Assembly (NCBI GenBank): GCA_033439765.1
Contig: JAULSN010000007.1
Span: forward strand, 992,001-1,056,000
Source: Lasiosphaeria ovina
Lineage: Eukaryota > Ascomycota > Sordariomycetes > Sordariales > Lasiosphaeriaceae
Length of the DNA: 64,000 nucleotides
Direction of reading: 5' to 3'
Position numbers and translations under genes: made by a program. How positions within the stretch are numbered: the first letter of the stretch is position 1; each line of letters starts with the position of its first letter. Positions 1 through 15,651 of the stretch are shown here, in pieces. The notes beneath the pieces are model-generated. The model was given only the letters and a program-made list of their open reading frames with translations, did not search any database and was not told the origin of the DNA.

Positions 1-859
1 GGTGGAACTGCTACCTGAATTAGTTGCCCAACTCTACACAAAGGGGTGCTGCCAGAATTGAGTATGCGACTCTGAATGAAGCCAGGCCTTGCAGCATGTA
101 CGAACCGCCATGTTTTGCAATGTACATTTATCAGAGAATGAGAGAGTCTTAGTTCTCATATGCATGCGATATTTAACTAGGAAACTCATAGCTCGAGCTC
201 AAGAGTATGACTTCGCAACGAGCTATAGGCAATCATGCAGAATTTCCGGAACTAGGAGAATAAATGACAAATGAAGGAGAAAGTGAAAGAATGAGATGAG
301 ACAAAAAGCATGGGAAGTTGTAATAAGCTTTACAGGTTGAGCGACTTAGACCGAGGGGGCGGGCCGGTAGCTCATAACTAGTATATAATGTCCCGATAAT
401 TAGTTCGGTCACCAAATCCTGCTGGATTTCATTCTTTGCATGGCCAGAGTGCTGGAGTGTTATGGGAATACCAAATCGTATTCGCAAACCAACCATGAGT
501 GGGACGCGATGAATTGCAATACGGAATTTTATTACGCTGCAGGCTGTGACGTCGAGGTGTGACGTCATTTGACGGGGTCTTTCTGCAACCCTGCCTTGTC
601 CTGCCTCGGCCTGCATCCGGCTGCGATAGGAGGGAAAGCAGGACTGCCTTGGTCGGGCACGTCAATTAAAATACACGCAGGCACCCAAGGTAGCGGCCGT
701 AGTGGTGGCAGCTCTTGCATTTTTTTTACCGCAGTCGTCGGGTCTAGATCGAGATCTACGCGCTCATCGACGCTCAGCGACGCTCCACAGTCCAGAGCCA
801 GACTACACGCCGCTGCACGGTCGTCCAGTCAAATCAAGCTTACTTTAGGTTTACACAGT
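1..859. other. 5' flank without a supported gene
   Basis: I see no supported gene here. Short open frames on both strands have neither recognisable domains nor consistent splice signals. The last few hundred bases are the likely promoter and leader of the Zn2Cys6 gene that starts at 860. Confidence 0.5.
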
Positions 860-3333
860 ATGACTTCGAGAGCCCAAACACGAACAGCCTGTCAGCGCTG
901 CCGAAAGAAACGGTCAAAAGTAATCATGGCATTCTCAATCAAACCCCTTCCACAAGACAAAAAAGAACACAAAAAATAAAGAAGAAAGAAATATAATGTG
1001 CAAAAAAAAAAAAATGACAACGAGCTCTTTTTGGTCTCGGTCTAGAACTTCACTAGCCTCTGGCCTTGGCTCCTTCATGTGCAGCCACAACATGTTTGCT
1101 CAGTGCTCTTCAAATTTCACCTTGGCAGCCAACAGCCTACTAACCATGTGAGTTGCTCGCAGTGTGATGGCAAAACACCGTGTCGGAGGTGCGGCGAGGC
1201 CCAGCAGACTTGCGAGTACAACCACACACGCCGAGAATCAAAAGACGAGCTTCGTGCCGAGAAGGACCGCTTGAGCAAGCGCAGCCATGACACAGACAAT
1301 GTCCTCCTTACCTTAGCATCCATTCAGGATGCACAAGTCTGCAAGAGAGTTCTTCAGGCCCTCATCGACGGCTCCATGTCTCGGGCTGACGTCTTGAGAC
1401 GCTTCGGTCAAGAATCTCAAGAATCAGATACATCCCCTACCCCTTCTGCCCCCGGCTCTGGCTCTGGTCCGGCCTATAGCCCTGCTTCCAGCCTTCCACA
1501 GCCACCAAGTTGGCAGTACTACTCAGGCTCCGTCAACAGCCCCGATTCCGAGGGCGTATACCTTGCATCATGCCCTCGAGCTGGTTGCTTCGACCATCTG
1601 ACGTCGTGGAGGTCATCCCCTTTCACCGACGCCGGCTCGCCATCCAACCCAACCTCGGCCATCTCAGCGCCATCAACCGTCTTGTCTCTCCCACCGCTGC
1701 CGCTCGACGCATACGCCTCGCACTCTCGTCTTGACACATGGACACGCACAGGCTGGACCGCGGCGCATATACGCCATCTTATCGACGTCCTTCTCACCTC
1801 TGACTACCTTCCATTCTGTCTCCTCTGCACCGATCTTTTCCTGCACGACTTTGAACGCGGGTCAAGCCGGTTCTGCTCGGCAGCCCTGGTGCACGCCATC
1901 CTAGCACTGTCCACTTGCCTGGTCAACGAAAACAATGACAGTAGCGGCCTTCTACCTTCAGGGTGGGTAGGAAGCCAGACTTTCGTCGAAGAGGCCCAGT
2001 CGGATTTTTGCCAAGGGGGGCAGCCAGATGCGCTTCCTGATATCCAGGCGCTCGGGATCCTCGCCCTCTACCGGTTGCGCTGTGGAAGAGAGGCAGAAGC
2101 CCAGGAACTGGCCGAGGTTTGCGTCACGAGCATCACCGACCTCTGTCAACGCATGCCATTGGACGGCGAGGAAGAGGAACTACATGCCCGAGTACGGGCT
2201 ACCACGTACTGCGGTGCTATAACCCTAGTCCGGTAAGTCTCAAGAGTTCTCTTGTCTGATTGTGGCTCATGATGGACAGGATTCTTTCTCTGGTAACCGG
2301 ACGGACATTCAACGTCCTCAACCACAAAGACCAAGACGACCTGGTATACCTGGATCAGGTGTCTCGCAGCAGCGGCGGTAAGAGCGAGTGGAGAGGCGCC
2401 ATGCGACCCAGTAAGTCACCCTCTCTGTTGACGTTCGACTGGTCAACGTGTGGAACATAATTGCTAGATCGTTGATGAAGAGACCCACACAGACCTCGCC
2501 AAAGAAGCCCACAGCGCCGAGTTGCTCCAACTTATGGCAGCCAAGATTTTCCAGCTGACCGAGCTGGTCTACAAAATCTCCACCGCCGCCCGAAAAGACG
2601 TTGAAGCTGCCTCGGCCGAGATAGTTAGCACGTATACCAGTTGTCTCAACTGGTATAACGACTTCTTCACTCTTTTCGATTCGGAGAGTGGAAGGACACC
2701 CTTTGTGCTTTTTGTTCAGTAAGCCACATACCCAGTCCCCTACCCGCTTCTTCTAATTCAAAAAACAAAAACAAAAACAAACAGCCCAAAAGGCTATTCG
2801 GTTTCGGCGACCGTCTGACGGATGTAATTAGTATGTTCTACCACTTCTGCCTCCTCTGCGCGATCCAGCCGTTCGTCGGCCTCAAAATCGACTCGGACAT
2901 GCGGCCCCACGAGATCTGTATGCAGGCCACGCAATCGATCCTGGCCCTCGTGCAGTCCTACGACGACCTCTTCACGCTGCGGCGCGTCTCCGGCCTCATC
3001 CCCTACTTCGTCTGCATCTCGGGCCTCTTCAGCCTGGCCATGCAGGACAGCGGATCGCACGTTGACCCGTCCTACTTGCGGCCCGGGGGCGGAGGAACGC
3101 CACTAGTCGCAAGACAAGTGCCGGACGACACGGAAGGAAACCCGGCCGAGCCGAAACAAGACGGCAGCAGCGCTCCGCCCGCTCCGCCCCTCCGCATCAA
3201 GACGTCGGCGGCGGCCCACGCGTCTCTGCTCCTGGCCAAGATCAGCTCAACGCATCCCGCGGCGGCGGCCGCCGACAGGCTGCTTAGGCGCGAACTTGCT
3301 CCGGCACGGGAGGGTGACAGATTGCCAGGCTAG
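860..3333 (+). CDS. Zn2Cys6 fungal transcription factor
   Basis: This is a nuclear DNA-binding regulator of about 666 residues. Proposed exons are 860-919, 1163-2232, 2280-2410, 2481-2718 and 2832-3333. Intron 1 (243 bp) cuts the zinc cluster; joining CQRCRKKRSK to CDGKTPCRRCGEAQQTC gives the six-cysteine pattern C-x2-C-x6-C-x5-C-x2-C-x6-C at residues 11-38. A basic linker and a Ser/Pro-rich stretch follow, then a middle region around residues 220-300 that looks like the Fungal_trans domain (HAILALSTCLV). The last intron ends so that LFVHMFYHFCLL is formed, a typical block of nit-4/nirA-like factors. Intron 3 is the weak point: the tidy acceptor at 2467 breaks the frame, while a less typical one at 2480 keeps it. 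The target genes cannot be read from sequence; neighbouring broken monooxygenase and UstYa-like pieces hint at a pathway regulator. The family call is firm and the exact exon 4 start is not. Confidence 0.85.
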
Positions 3334-4698
3334 ATATGGCAGCGTGGCGTCTTGGATTGGCTTTGGTCCTGATGGGGGATGACAGGAACGAAACCAAGGA
3401 GATGTTCGAGGATACCTGAGTGGAACGAAAAGGGCAGACCGGTGCCCAAGGGAGTTAGGGGTTGGCAAAATGCGTCGTTAAGCGCTTGGGTTCACAGGAT
3501 AGAATAGACATAACTTGATGTTTCAAGTCCTAGAATACAGGTACCGTGGCGTGGTCGGGGCTGCCGATTTCTGATTGCTCCTTGTACCTCGACCGCCAAG
3601 ATTTCGTATCGGCCACTTCACCGACGGAGTCACCAGATCCTTATATATACACCGCATCCTCTCCTGCTTGCCTATTTCAAACTCCCTCCTCTTTTCTCCT
3701 GCATCCCGGTTCCAAGTAATGTATAGGGATCAACTCTTAAGGCCTTTCCTATACGAAGGCAAAGACCTAATTAGCGATCCGCATATGCCTAGTAAGGAAG
3801 GCGAGGTTATTAGTCGAATTCTTTATATTATTTAGATCTTTTTGGTCGTCCGTCTTCCGCTATTTCGGGGCTCCTACCCCCGCGCCGGAGAGAGACTAAT
3901 ATTAGTAAGATGGACGGATCGTCGTACCGAAGTAGAGGCGTTCGATAAGACTGCACGGGGCAAGCTTATGACGATAAGACTAGGGAAGCCAGAATCCTTA
4001 AGGGGCCGTAAGATAAAAGATCTAACTATTCTAAGCCTTGTGTCTGAGCCCTAAAAAGCGGGTGAGGGATAGCTGTTGTAATATACGATTAGGATAGACT
4101 TAAAGTCGGATACGTTTAGTTATAATAGCTAGGCTACAATAATTATATTTTGTTTTCTAAGGGATTTGAATAGATTAGCTAGTGAAGATTAGATAGTTTT
4201 CAAGAAATCTACATTTACTCACTCCTCGTCTTCGTGAACTCAGCCGGGAACTCCCGCCTTCTGCCGAGCCCCCTACCCCTTCCGGCCAGGTGGAGATAGC
4301 TATATGGGAGGTTATTTATATACCTAGACGAGGGTACGTGGAGGCGGCGAGGACTTCCGCCTGGGGCAAGGCAGAATCGGGGTACCAAGAGACGGGACAT
4401 GATGGAGCTCGCCACTATTGGTTTTCTTATAAATAGACCCGACCTTCTATCTGGCCGTTCCCAAACTCTCTCCTCTACAAAATATTTCTCCTCCTAACAT
4501 ATCACATAGCCCCTACGATAAGGGTTGAGGGTGCTCGAGCACTACTCTCGACCTGCGAGACACGTACGCTTATGAACCGCACGTCTCTGCTCTATGGACA
4601 GCTTCCTGGTCTAAGTTAGCAAAGCTTAGATCTAATTGGTGCAGTTGGTAAAAGGCTGGGCGAAGATGGAGACGAGGCCGTGGCCCCGCTGAGCCCAT
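3334..4698. other. TA-rich non-coding stretch, possibly RIP-mutated
   Basis: No gene is supported. From about 3700 to 4500 the sequence is dense in TA steps, TAG/TAA words and short AT tracts, unlike the GC-rich genes around it. That texture suits repeat-induced point mutation (RIP), in which CpA becomes TpA in duplicated DNA, but I recognise no element type and see no clean terminal repeats. The stretch lies directly beside the decayed Cdc42-like copy. Confidence 0.45.
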
Positions 4699-5940
<1,242 letters not shown>

Positions 5941-5943
5941 ACC

Positions 5944-6195
5944 GCGTGGCTGTTCAGCCGCTACTCAGGCCCGCCGTCGCAGGACCAAGACGACGCGTGG
6001 GACGAGCTGCTCAGACGTGAGTCTCACCCCTGAAGACAGACAACCAGCACCGTGATACTAATAAAAACTAGCGATCCTCATCTGCGCCAGCCGCGACTAG
6101 ATGGCGCGGGCGGGCAAGAAGTTCGAATCCATGGCCGTGCTGGCCGCAGCGCAGGTTTTGATTATCAAGACGGAATTGAAGGCAGCCAGGAGGTG
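5944..6195 (+). pseudogene. Probable UstYa-like (DUF3328) gene fragment
   Basis: The plus strand reads WLFSRYSGPPSQDQDDAWDE, then LLR, then an intron at 6017-6071 with gtgagt, a perfect TACTAAT-type branch site and an ag end. The next exon reads PILICASRD, a TAG stop, then MARAGKKFES. A 'Y.GPPS..D.AWD.LL' block followed by 'I..S..EMARAG' resembles the start of UstYa/DUF3328 oxidases of ribosomal-peptide and other metabolite clusters, with the expected Glu codon turned into TAG. The downstream half carrying the HxxHC motifs is absent; the sequence meets the broken monooxygenase near 6195. Similarity is partial, so the family call is tentative. The intron itself looks real, showing this was once an exon-bearing gene. 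Confidence 0.4.
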
Positions 6196-6651
6196 AGTTT
6201 CTTGTTCGTGTGCAAGAGGTCCGGCGGCAGCGGCGCGAGCAGCTCGCGGAGCAGGGCCGCGCGATGCACGACCACGCCCGGATCGCCGTGGCCCGCCAGG
6301 TCGATGATGATGGTCCCTGCTTCCGGCCCCGAGCCCTAAGAGACATGATTTTCAGCTTCGGCAGGAGTCGTGACATGACTGCCGGGCGCTTGCTTACCAG
6401 CACGGCCAGGCTCGAGTTCATGGGAACGGCGCCAGCCCGTTTGAGGAGCTCTTTGGAGGAGGGCACGATGATCTTTTCCAGGGCCTGCTGCGCGTTGGCC
6501 GATAGGCCCACGGCAGCGCCGCGCTCCGAGAAGTGGCCGAAGACTCGTAGGCATGTACGTCGAGGTACGGAATGCGGAAGAGCGCGTTGGCGAGTGTGGC
6601 GCCCGCGAGACCGCCGCCGATGATGGCGATGCGGAACTTGTTGTCTTGCAT
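6196..6651 (-). pseudogene. FAD-dependent monooxygenase, 5' half (split gene)
   Basis: An ATG at 6651 opens an FAD-binding Rossmann motif (IAIIGGGLAGATLANAL, residues about 8-24), the start of a salicylate-hydroxylase-like flavoprotein monooxygenase. Near 6533-6540 one base is missing: the second frame continues with the family's ERGAAVGLSANAQQALEKI. An intron at 6336-6397 (gtaagc ... cttag) joins SLAVL to GSGPEAGTIII, and coding continues through VVVHRAALLRELLAPLPPDL and HTNKKLT to about 6196. There the similarity stops and the TGA that follows is not native. The missing catalytic and FAD-contacting remainder lies on the opposite strand from about 8086. Together the halves give one recognisable gene, inactivated by the break, a frameshift and an internal deletion. 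The short DNA to 6833 is probably its old promoter. Confidence 0.8.
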
Positions 6652-6833
6652 GCTGAGGACTGATGTTGCGGGTGGCTGGCGGAGCCTGCAAGGTTGCTAA
6701 CCACATACGGCGGGAGGGCTGTTTCTATGGATAAAGATGTCGGATCCCATAATGAAGAGAAAGGGGAGAGATAAGAACCTGATGCCTGAGACGTCACACA
6801 CCGAGCCCAGCCGCGTTCTCGGCCGCCACCAGT

Positions 6834-7973
6834 GATGCCGCCCTCCATGACGGCACGAACGATGATGCGAACGCATTCCCGCCGACGCTGGCGCGGCACA
6901 TATGCGGCATCGTGGCGAGCTGCAACACCGTTGTGGTCGACGTGGAGAAGTGTATCGCCAAGTACGGTACTGGCCGGCTGAAGAGCTCCGCCGCGTGGGC
7001 TGCGTCCGGCCGCGGTGATATGGGCAAGTTTCGGTCGAATCTCGAGGCGCACAAAAAGGCGCTGCAGCTGGCATTGGACGTGCTCGCGCTGTATGTGTGC
7101 GTGGTCTGTGGTAAGAGCGGACAATAACTGATCACTTTCGCAGAGACCTCGGGAAGAATATCAAGAAAGACACGCACGAGATCCGAATCGACACTGCTGC
7201 CATTAAGCAGGACACGGCGCAGATTCTCGAAGCGATTGCTTATCTCCAGGCTCATCTGCCTGCCAACGCCGTGACCGCCGTCCTGCAGAATTACCTAGAG
7301 CAAATAACGACATATACCGAGCAGGCCATGGATGCGCATCTGGCGGAAGATGATGTTGCCTCGATCTGCCCGCAGGAGGCTAGTGAAGCTGATGAGCCAC
7401 CTAAGCTGAGCACTGATATGTCTTCTGACAGTCATGGGGAACCAGTGCGGAGGCAGCGTCCGACTCCTGCTTCTCGCACCTCCCTCTCACTGGAGGGACT
7501 GATAAATGCCGAGGAGGGACTTCGCACGCCAGTTTATGACTTGGCTGCAGACGACAAGGCCAGATCCCCGGACAAGCTAGACTCCCCTCGCACGGACAGC
7601 AGAGGCAAGGATAGTCACAGGAGGCATCGTCATCCGCGTCACTCGGCGCGCTCTCGTCGTTACAGAACTCCTGAAGAACAAGCTGCGCGTGACAAGCGGA
7701 AAGCCGAGCGCCGGGTCAGGGAGAACGAGAGGGAGCTAGAGCGGAGAGAGTCATCCGCACCCAAGGAGAAGGGCAAGGAGCTTGGTTTGCTAGAAGCCGA
7801 CCGGAGAAGAGACAGCATCTTTTCGGTCCAAGCCCAGGCGAGAGCGAGCGCTACAGTCAAGTACGTAATTTTCCGTCCGTTGCATTAGATGCACAACCAC
7901 TCCCAGGTCAACATTCAATATGCCACCTACCCACCCATGGAGGCGCTTCAGGGGCTACTTCAGTTGCACCTAA
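6834..7973 (+). pseudogene. 3' part of the PF17111-like gene
   Basis: From GATGCC at 6834 the frame reads AALHDGTNDDANAFPP, TLARHICGIVASCNTVV, YGTGRLKSSAAW and GDMGKFRSNLEAHKKALQ. This is the second half of the fungal N-terminal domain begun at 5617 on the other strand. An intron at 7091-7143 (gtatgt ... cgcag) leads to KNIKKDTHEIRIDTAAIKQD and TAQILEAIAYLQAHLP. The tail is acidic, then Ser/Pro-rich, then a highly charged Arg/Lys/Glu segment likely to be helical. A last gtacgt donor at 7861 and acceptor at 7906 give a short end with a stop at 7971-7973; another frame there also stays open to about 8068, so the 3' end is unsure. There is no own start codon at the left edge. With its 5' part restored the protein would be about 420 residues without an NB-ARC or NACHT domain, so its role is unknown. 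Confidence 0.65.
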
Positions 7974-8085
7974 TCCCAGTAGCGACACGGTGTCTAGTAG
8001 TCGGAAAAGTTTCTTCTCTCCTAATCTTCTTCAATTGGAGAAGTTGGCTAACTGGGGATGTTTCCCTTCGTAGATGTGTCGTCGT

Positions 8086-8751
8086 TGGTGCAGGGAGAGG
8101 ACGGCTCTGCCAGGTCCGCTTCGAAGACGGCACCGTCGAGCGCTTCGACGCCGTCATCGGCGCCGACGGCATCTTTAGCTTGGTGCGCAGCTTCGTGCTC
8201 AGCGACGCCGCCGCCGCCGCCGCCGCCGCCGAGCACGGCCCGTCCCTGGCGGGGTTCTGGGACTGCAGGGTCTTGGTGCCGTTCGACAAGGCCAAGGCCA
8301 CGCTCGGCGAGCAGTACTTCGACGTGCACCGGCAGTACGGCTGGGTGGGCGACGGGGCGTTCATCATGCACGACATCCTGGACGCGGGGACCACGGTGCA
8401 GTCGTGGACGCCGCCCACGCGGCATCCCCGTGGCAGGGCGCCGGCGCAGGACAGGCCTTTGAAGACGCGCTGATCCTCGGCCTCCTGGGCAACGACCACG
8501 TCAAACGCCGAGCCGACATCGACGCCGCCTTCAAGGCCTTTGACGCAGTCCGGCGGCCGCGCTGCCAGCGGGTTATCGACTCGAGCCGTGGCACTGGTGC
8601 TATCATGTGCGGGCGAAACCCTAATGTTGGCCTGGAGCCGGCCAGGGTGAGAGCGGCGTTTGCCGGTCGTTGGTCCTTCATTTTCAGTTTGGACCTGGAC
8701 GAATATAGACAAGATGCGCCGAAGAATATGAGAGAGTTCTTGGACCAGTGA
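8086..8751 (+). pseudogene. FAD-dependent monooxygenase, 3' half (split gene)
   Basis: The similarity begins near 8090 with QVRFEDGTVERFDAVIGADG, the NADH/FAD-binding GD-type motif, and continues through GFWDCRVLVPFDKAKATLG and YGWVGDGAFIMHDIL. At about 8400-8405 the frame jumps from TTVQ to DAAHAASPWQGAGAGQAFED. Family members have roughly 70 residues between these points, so an internal deletion also shifted the frame. The end (AVRRPRCQRVIDSSRGTGAI to the stop at 8749-8751) is well kept. A GCC run at about 8204-8230 codes eight alanines and may be a local expansion. This half pairs with the minus-strand 5' half at 6196-6651. Decay looks recent because codon-level similarity is still high. 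Confidence 0.8.
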
Positions 8752-11338
8752 TGCAAATATAAAGACACAGATGTCAGCCAACTTACACATCTTGCTAGAC
8801 ATAGGAAATGCCTAGGTAGTATCAAAATAAAGGGGGTATTCTTCTGGTACAACCCTAACCCTGCTCCCAGGCATTCGTCTCAGGTGCCGTGCAGTTTTTT
8901 TCTCACCCAACTACAACTGTTGCGACACCTCTCACAGCTCGGGAACGGCACATGGAAGCGGAAATGAAGGATTCGTGCACAGCTCCCAGAAAGGCTGGTC
9001 ACGCCATACTCCGTACTTCGGACACGGATCTCGGAAATTTTTCTACTTGCCATTCTCGTCCAGAGCCCGCATGAGTTATATCGATTCAAAGCCGAGATGC
9101 TCGTAACAAGCCCCGCACCCTTTGCGTTGTAGCAGCAGATGAGTGAGCGGTCTTGTCTCGGGTTTCAGTCATTCACCGCCGCCCCCCTTGTGCGACTGTT
9201 GGTTGTTGAGTCCCGACTCTTTGCGCTGACAGGATGGCCTTGGACCTGGGAAGGATTTGGTCTTTCCAGAACAGGTAGGAAGTTTCTCAAGGGTTTGCTG
9301 GCGGAGGGCGATGCAAACGAGTCCGTGCCGACTGCCACCTGCTGCCTGGTTGCCGACTGGATGGGCCGGACTTCCATCATGTCTGTGTGTTAAATCGGCA
9401 AATCGGTATGCACAGTACATACATGCCTGGCATGTGTCCATGTGGTGAAGGGGGGGATGGCGCCATCAATACAATAATATAGCTGACCTGCACTGCATTT
9501 ATTAACACTGCATTGCCGATAATAATAAAAGCAAGAATCCTTTGGCTCACGTCCGTCGGTCGCTCTTTGGCTCTGATTGACTGACAAGACCGGTTGGCCC
9601 ATTGCGACGCGCGTACGGAGGTATGCAGATTTGTATTCCATGATGCTTGTTGCTTGCTGGCGCGGCGTGCGATATAGGACATGCCGGGCCGCAGGGCAGC
9701 AAATTTCCCGCTCGTATTCTATCCGCATCCGTCACCGTCTCTTCTCATCTTCTCATCCCCGTGTCCAGTGTCCTCGGCGCCAGCAATTGGCCACGCGCGG
9801 TGAGGTCCGGGATATCAAGGCCGGTAGGTGTCGAGTTAGAGCATGCACCGTGGCAATTGCGGTGTTGTGCGCAGTGTTACGGATCCGTGATCCGCAGGTA
9901 CGGACAGGCAATGTCGTCCAAAGCTAAGAATAGACGGCAGCGAATGATTGACGATTGATCAATGGAGGGGCCTCCGGGCGTCACGGCGGCAGGCCCCACT
10001 CGCCTCCTCCGGGCTTCCATCGACCCCTTTCTTTCTACCGTGTACAGCCGCAAAAAGTGGGCTCGTGGGCTGGGCGGCTTTGAGAAAGCGGACGGTGGTG
10101 GGCATGAGCTCTGGGCGGGCGCCGATCGCCCTGGCGTCAGAGGGTAGGGAGGAGGTAGGTTAGTAGGGTTCCCGTCCAGTGGCCTGCATGCATGCATTCA
10201 GTTCCAAGCGGCGACTTAGCGGTTTCCTTGGCTGCGTACGCTAGAAGCAGAGGGCAAGCGCTGCCGTCATAGGACAGACCAACGCGACTAATACGACGGG
10301 CGGCTGCGAGTGGCTGTCATCAAACCAGATGCCCCAGTGACAGCGCAGCAAGGAAGGAGCCCGACAGGACTGGAAATCGATGCAAACGAGAGGCTTCGCG
10401 GGTCGAGATTTCAGAATCGGAGACGAGATGGGTGTCAAATGGACCCGGGTAACAAACAGCCGAGCTGCCCGCAACCGCAACCGGGATGCTGCTGGAAAAG
10501 TGGCTCTGGCAAGAGGCGAACACCTTCCATCAGATAAGGCACGGCGAGAAAAGGGAGGAGCAACCTTGGGGAGCTCTTGCATCGGTCCACAATTACGAAG
10601 GCTCTCCGCATCCATTGGGGTCTTTGACTGGGACTCTACTCTGCACGTGTACAGTACCGATTACCTGAGGGGCCTCTCATATGCGTATGGCCTTAACAGA
10701 AACAAGAATCTCACCTGCCTTAGCCTTGGAAGAAGACGCTGGCCAGCCAAAGTGAGGTGAGCTGTGCGGACAAAGGACAAGCTGGCTTCGGTTTCTTGGC
10801 CAGAGACTAGGTAAACGGGAATCGACAGAGGGATGGATGAAGCTGACGACTCCTTGTCGCTTGCGTCGAAAGTCGTTGATCTGCACGGGACGGGAGGAGC
10901 AAAACCTGAAGAGACAGAGAGAGGCATGGTAGGCAGGCACCTTATTCGTGCAGTCTCACTCAGCTAGCGATCATCCGTAAAGACAGCTCAGACGGCTCAA
11001 AACTACTGCAGAGGGATGCACCTCCTTTGGTTGCCCTCGGCGTCGTGCTGCGCCTGCCCCTCACACCCCCGGCCCCTACATTAGCCCCACTCCACATTGC
11101 GCCTCTGCCAACCTGCTGCATTCCTCGCCGACCAGAATTAGCCTTAAAGACATGCTCCCCAGCGTCACAGCAACCTTTCCCGGACCATTTCAACAACCAA
11201 CATTGCAAACTTTCGCTCGCTGTCTTCAACAACTTTGGGGTTTTGCTGCATCGCTTTCCATTGATACCCCCGTCTTGCATCCGCATTAGCAACAGAGTTT
11301 TTTTTTGCATCCCGTCGTTCGCTGGTTGGTCCGTCAAC
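8752..11338. other. Intergenic region upstream of GFA1
   Basis: No gene is supported in these 2.6 kb. Open frames are short, mutually overlapping and lack conserved motifs. The right end, a C/T-rich stretch from about 11030 with CAAC words before the ATG, is the probable GFA1 promoter and leader. Confidence 0.5.
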
Positions 11339-14049
<2,711 letters not shown>

Positions 14050-14680
14050 GTTACATAATGTCTTCGGAGGCGTTGTTAGCTAAAGTTTTGGGTGGAGGAC
14101 CGACGTGGAAAACGGCACGGCGAATTTTGACTCGGTGGTGATGCCCAAGCATCTTTGTACTAGTATTTTTTGTCTACCACCTGACAGGAATTGTTTAGGA
14201 GAGGGAACTGGCAAGGAAAGTAAAGGCGCAGGTAGCACATCGAGCGGAGGATATTCATGGTTCAGCGGTTATTTGCTTTTCTTTGACACGGCAACCTCTT
14301 AGACGGAATAAGGAACGTGTCAAAAGAGTGGCTTGCAAAAAACAGACCATATCAAGTACAAATTCACAACACGACATGCATCGAGGACGGGGAGTGAACG
14401 CCGGTTTCCATGTCTGATGTGTTAAAATTACATGAACCATGCTCTCGCAGGCTGCTTTCGGTCGTATCGTAAACGCTCTCTATCTGGGTTGCCATTCAAG
14501 TTCACCAAGTCATGGCGTGCCCAAAGTGTTGGCGCTTCAGCTGCAGCGCCACTGGCAGCTCTCGAGTCTATAGCACCATGGTGATTCTGAAACTCCATAG
14601 ATGGCCTGAACCCACTAGTCCTTGCTCCGTGGACTCCAATTCACTCGTAGTTCCAACATGCACCATTTCGTCCGCCCATC
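14050..14680. other. Intergenic region between convergent genes
   Basis: GFA1 and PRE4 converge here. The stretch should contain both 3' untranslated regions and polyadenylation sites. No gene is supported. Confidence 0.6.
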
Positions 14681-15651
14681 TTAGACGGTCTGGGTGCCGT
14701 AGCCACGGATCTGCTCGGCAAAGGCCCAGCTCTGCTTCTCGAGCTGCTCGTCCTCCTTGAGCTCGACGCCGTCCTTGGTGACGACGGCGATGCTGTACTT
14801 GTCGAGGGAGCGGGCGTCGCGGTAGTAGAGGACCTTCATGCACTCCTGGACGACCTTGACGGCCTGGTCGCGAGTGAGGCGGGCGGCGTCCTCCTCGGTG
14901 GCGGCGTACTTGCGCATGATGGGCTGGGCGAGGGCGGCGCCGAAGCCCGTGGCCAAGCTGGGGGAGGTGAAGGCGGTGCCGCGTAGGTCGACCGACGACA
15001 GGTGCGGCTTGCCGGCCGCGTCGAGCCCGGCCACCAGCACCTGGTTCCACAGCGGGTCGAAGTCGTTGCGCCGCCGGTACATGAGCTTGTGCAGGTACGT
15101 GTGCAGGTTCGCCGCGTTCAGCTTGCCTTTCTCGCCGTGCTCCTCCTGCGCGCCCCCGCCCTCGTACGACTCGTCGATCGCCAGCTCGTTCAGGTGCCGG
15201 TCCAGGTACTGCATGTCGCTGACGTCGCCGCCGAAGCCGACCACCGACGTCCCCAGGAACACCCGCAGCCGCTTGACGTCCGTGAACCGCGCCAGCGAGC
15301 CGTAGGATGCTGTGTGCCCGGGGGGGGGGTCAGTTTATTATGGAGATGTATAGGATGGGAAAAGGGGATGAGGGGCGGACGTACCCAGGTTGTCAGCCGC
15401 CAAGATGACGCCGTCCTTGAACTTGATCCCAATCACCGACGTGCCCGTCACCACGGGCGACTGTGTCATCTGTTTCGGCCCGCCCGACTGCAGGTACGAG
15501 TGGTCGTAGGCGCCGTACACGTCGTCTCTGGGCTAGATGCGCATTCGACACATGTCATGTCAGCAAGCTGCCTGCATGGCTGCGATGGATGATGGATGGA
15601 GGAGAGGGCCAAACAACGTACACGACCCCAGGCTTGCGGGCGGTGATCCAT
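14681..15651 (-). CDS. PRE4: 20S proteasome beta7 subunit (Pre4/PSMB4)
   Basis: This is a structural, non-catalytic beta-ring subunit of the 20S proteasome core. Exons run 15651-15622, 15532-15385 and 15309-14681 and give 268 residues with closed phases. The first intron splits WGR from [18 protein letters not shown]; a nearer ag at the same junction would break the frame, so the earlier acceptor (15533-15534) was chosen. Recognition features are [34 protein letters not shown], a [12 protein letters not shown] block, [13 protein letters not shown] and VLYYRDARS, all typical of beta7. The residues before TQSPVV match the short propeptide of this subunit. PRE4 is divergent from the SAP30BP-like gene 480 bp away. 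Proteasome genes are commonly co-regulated, but I did not identify a shared element. Confidence 0.95.
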
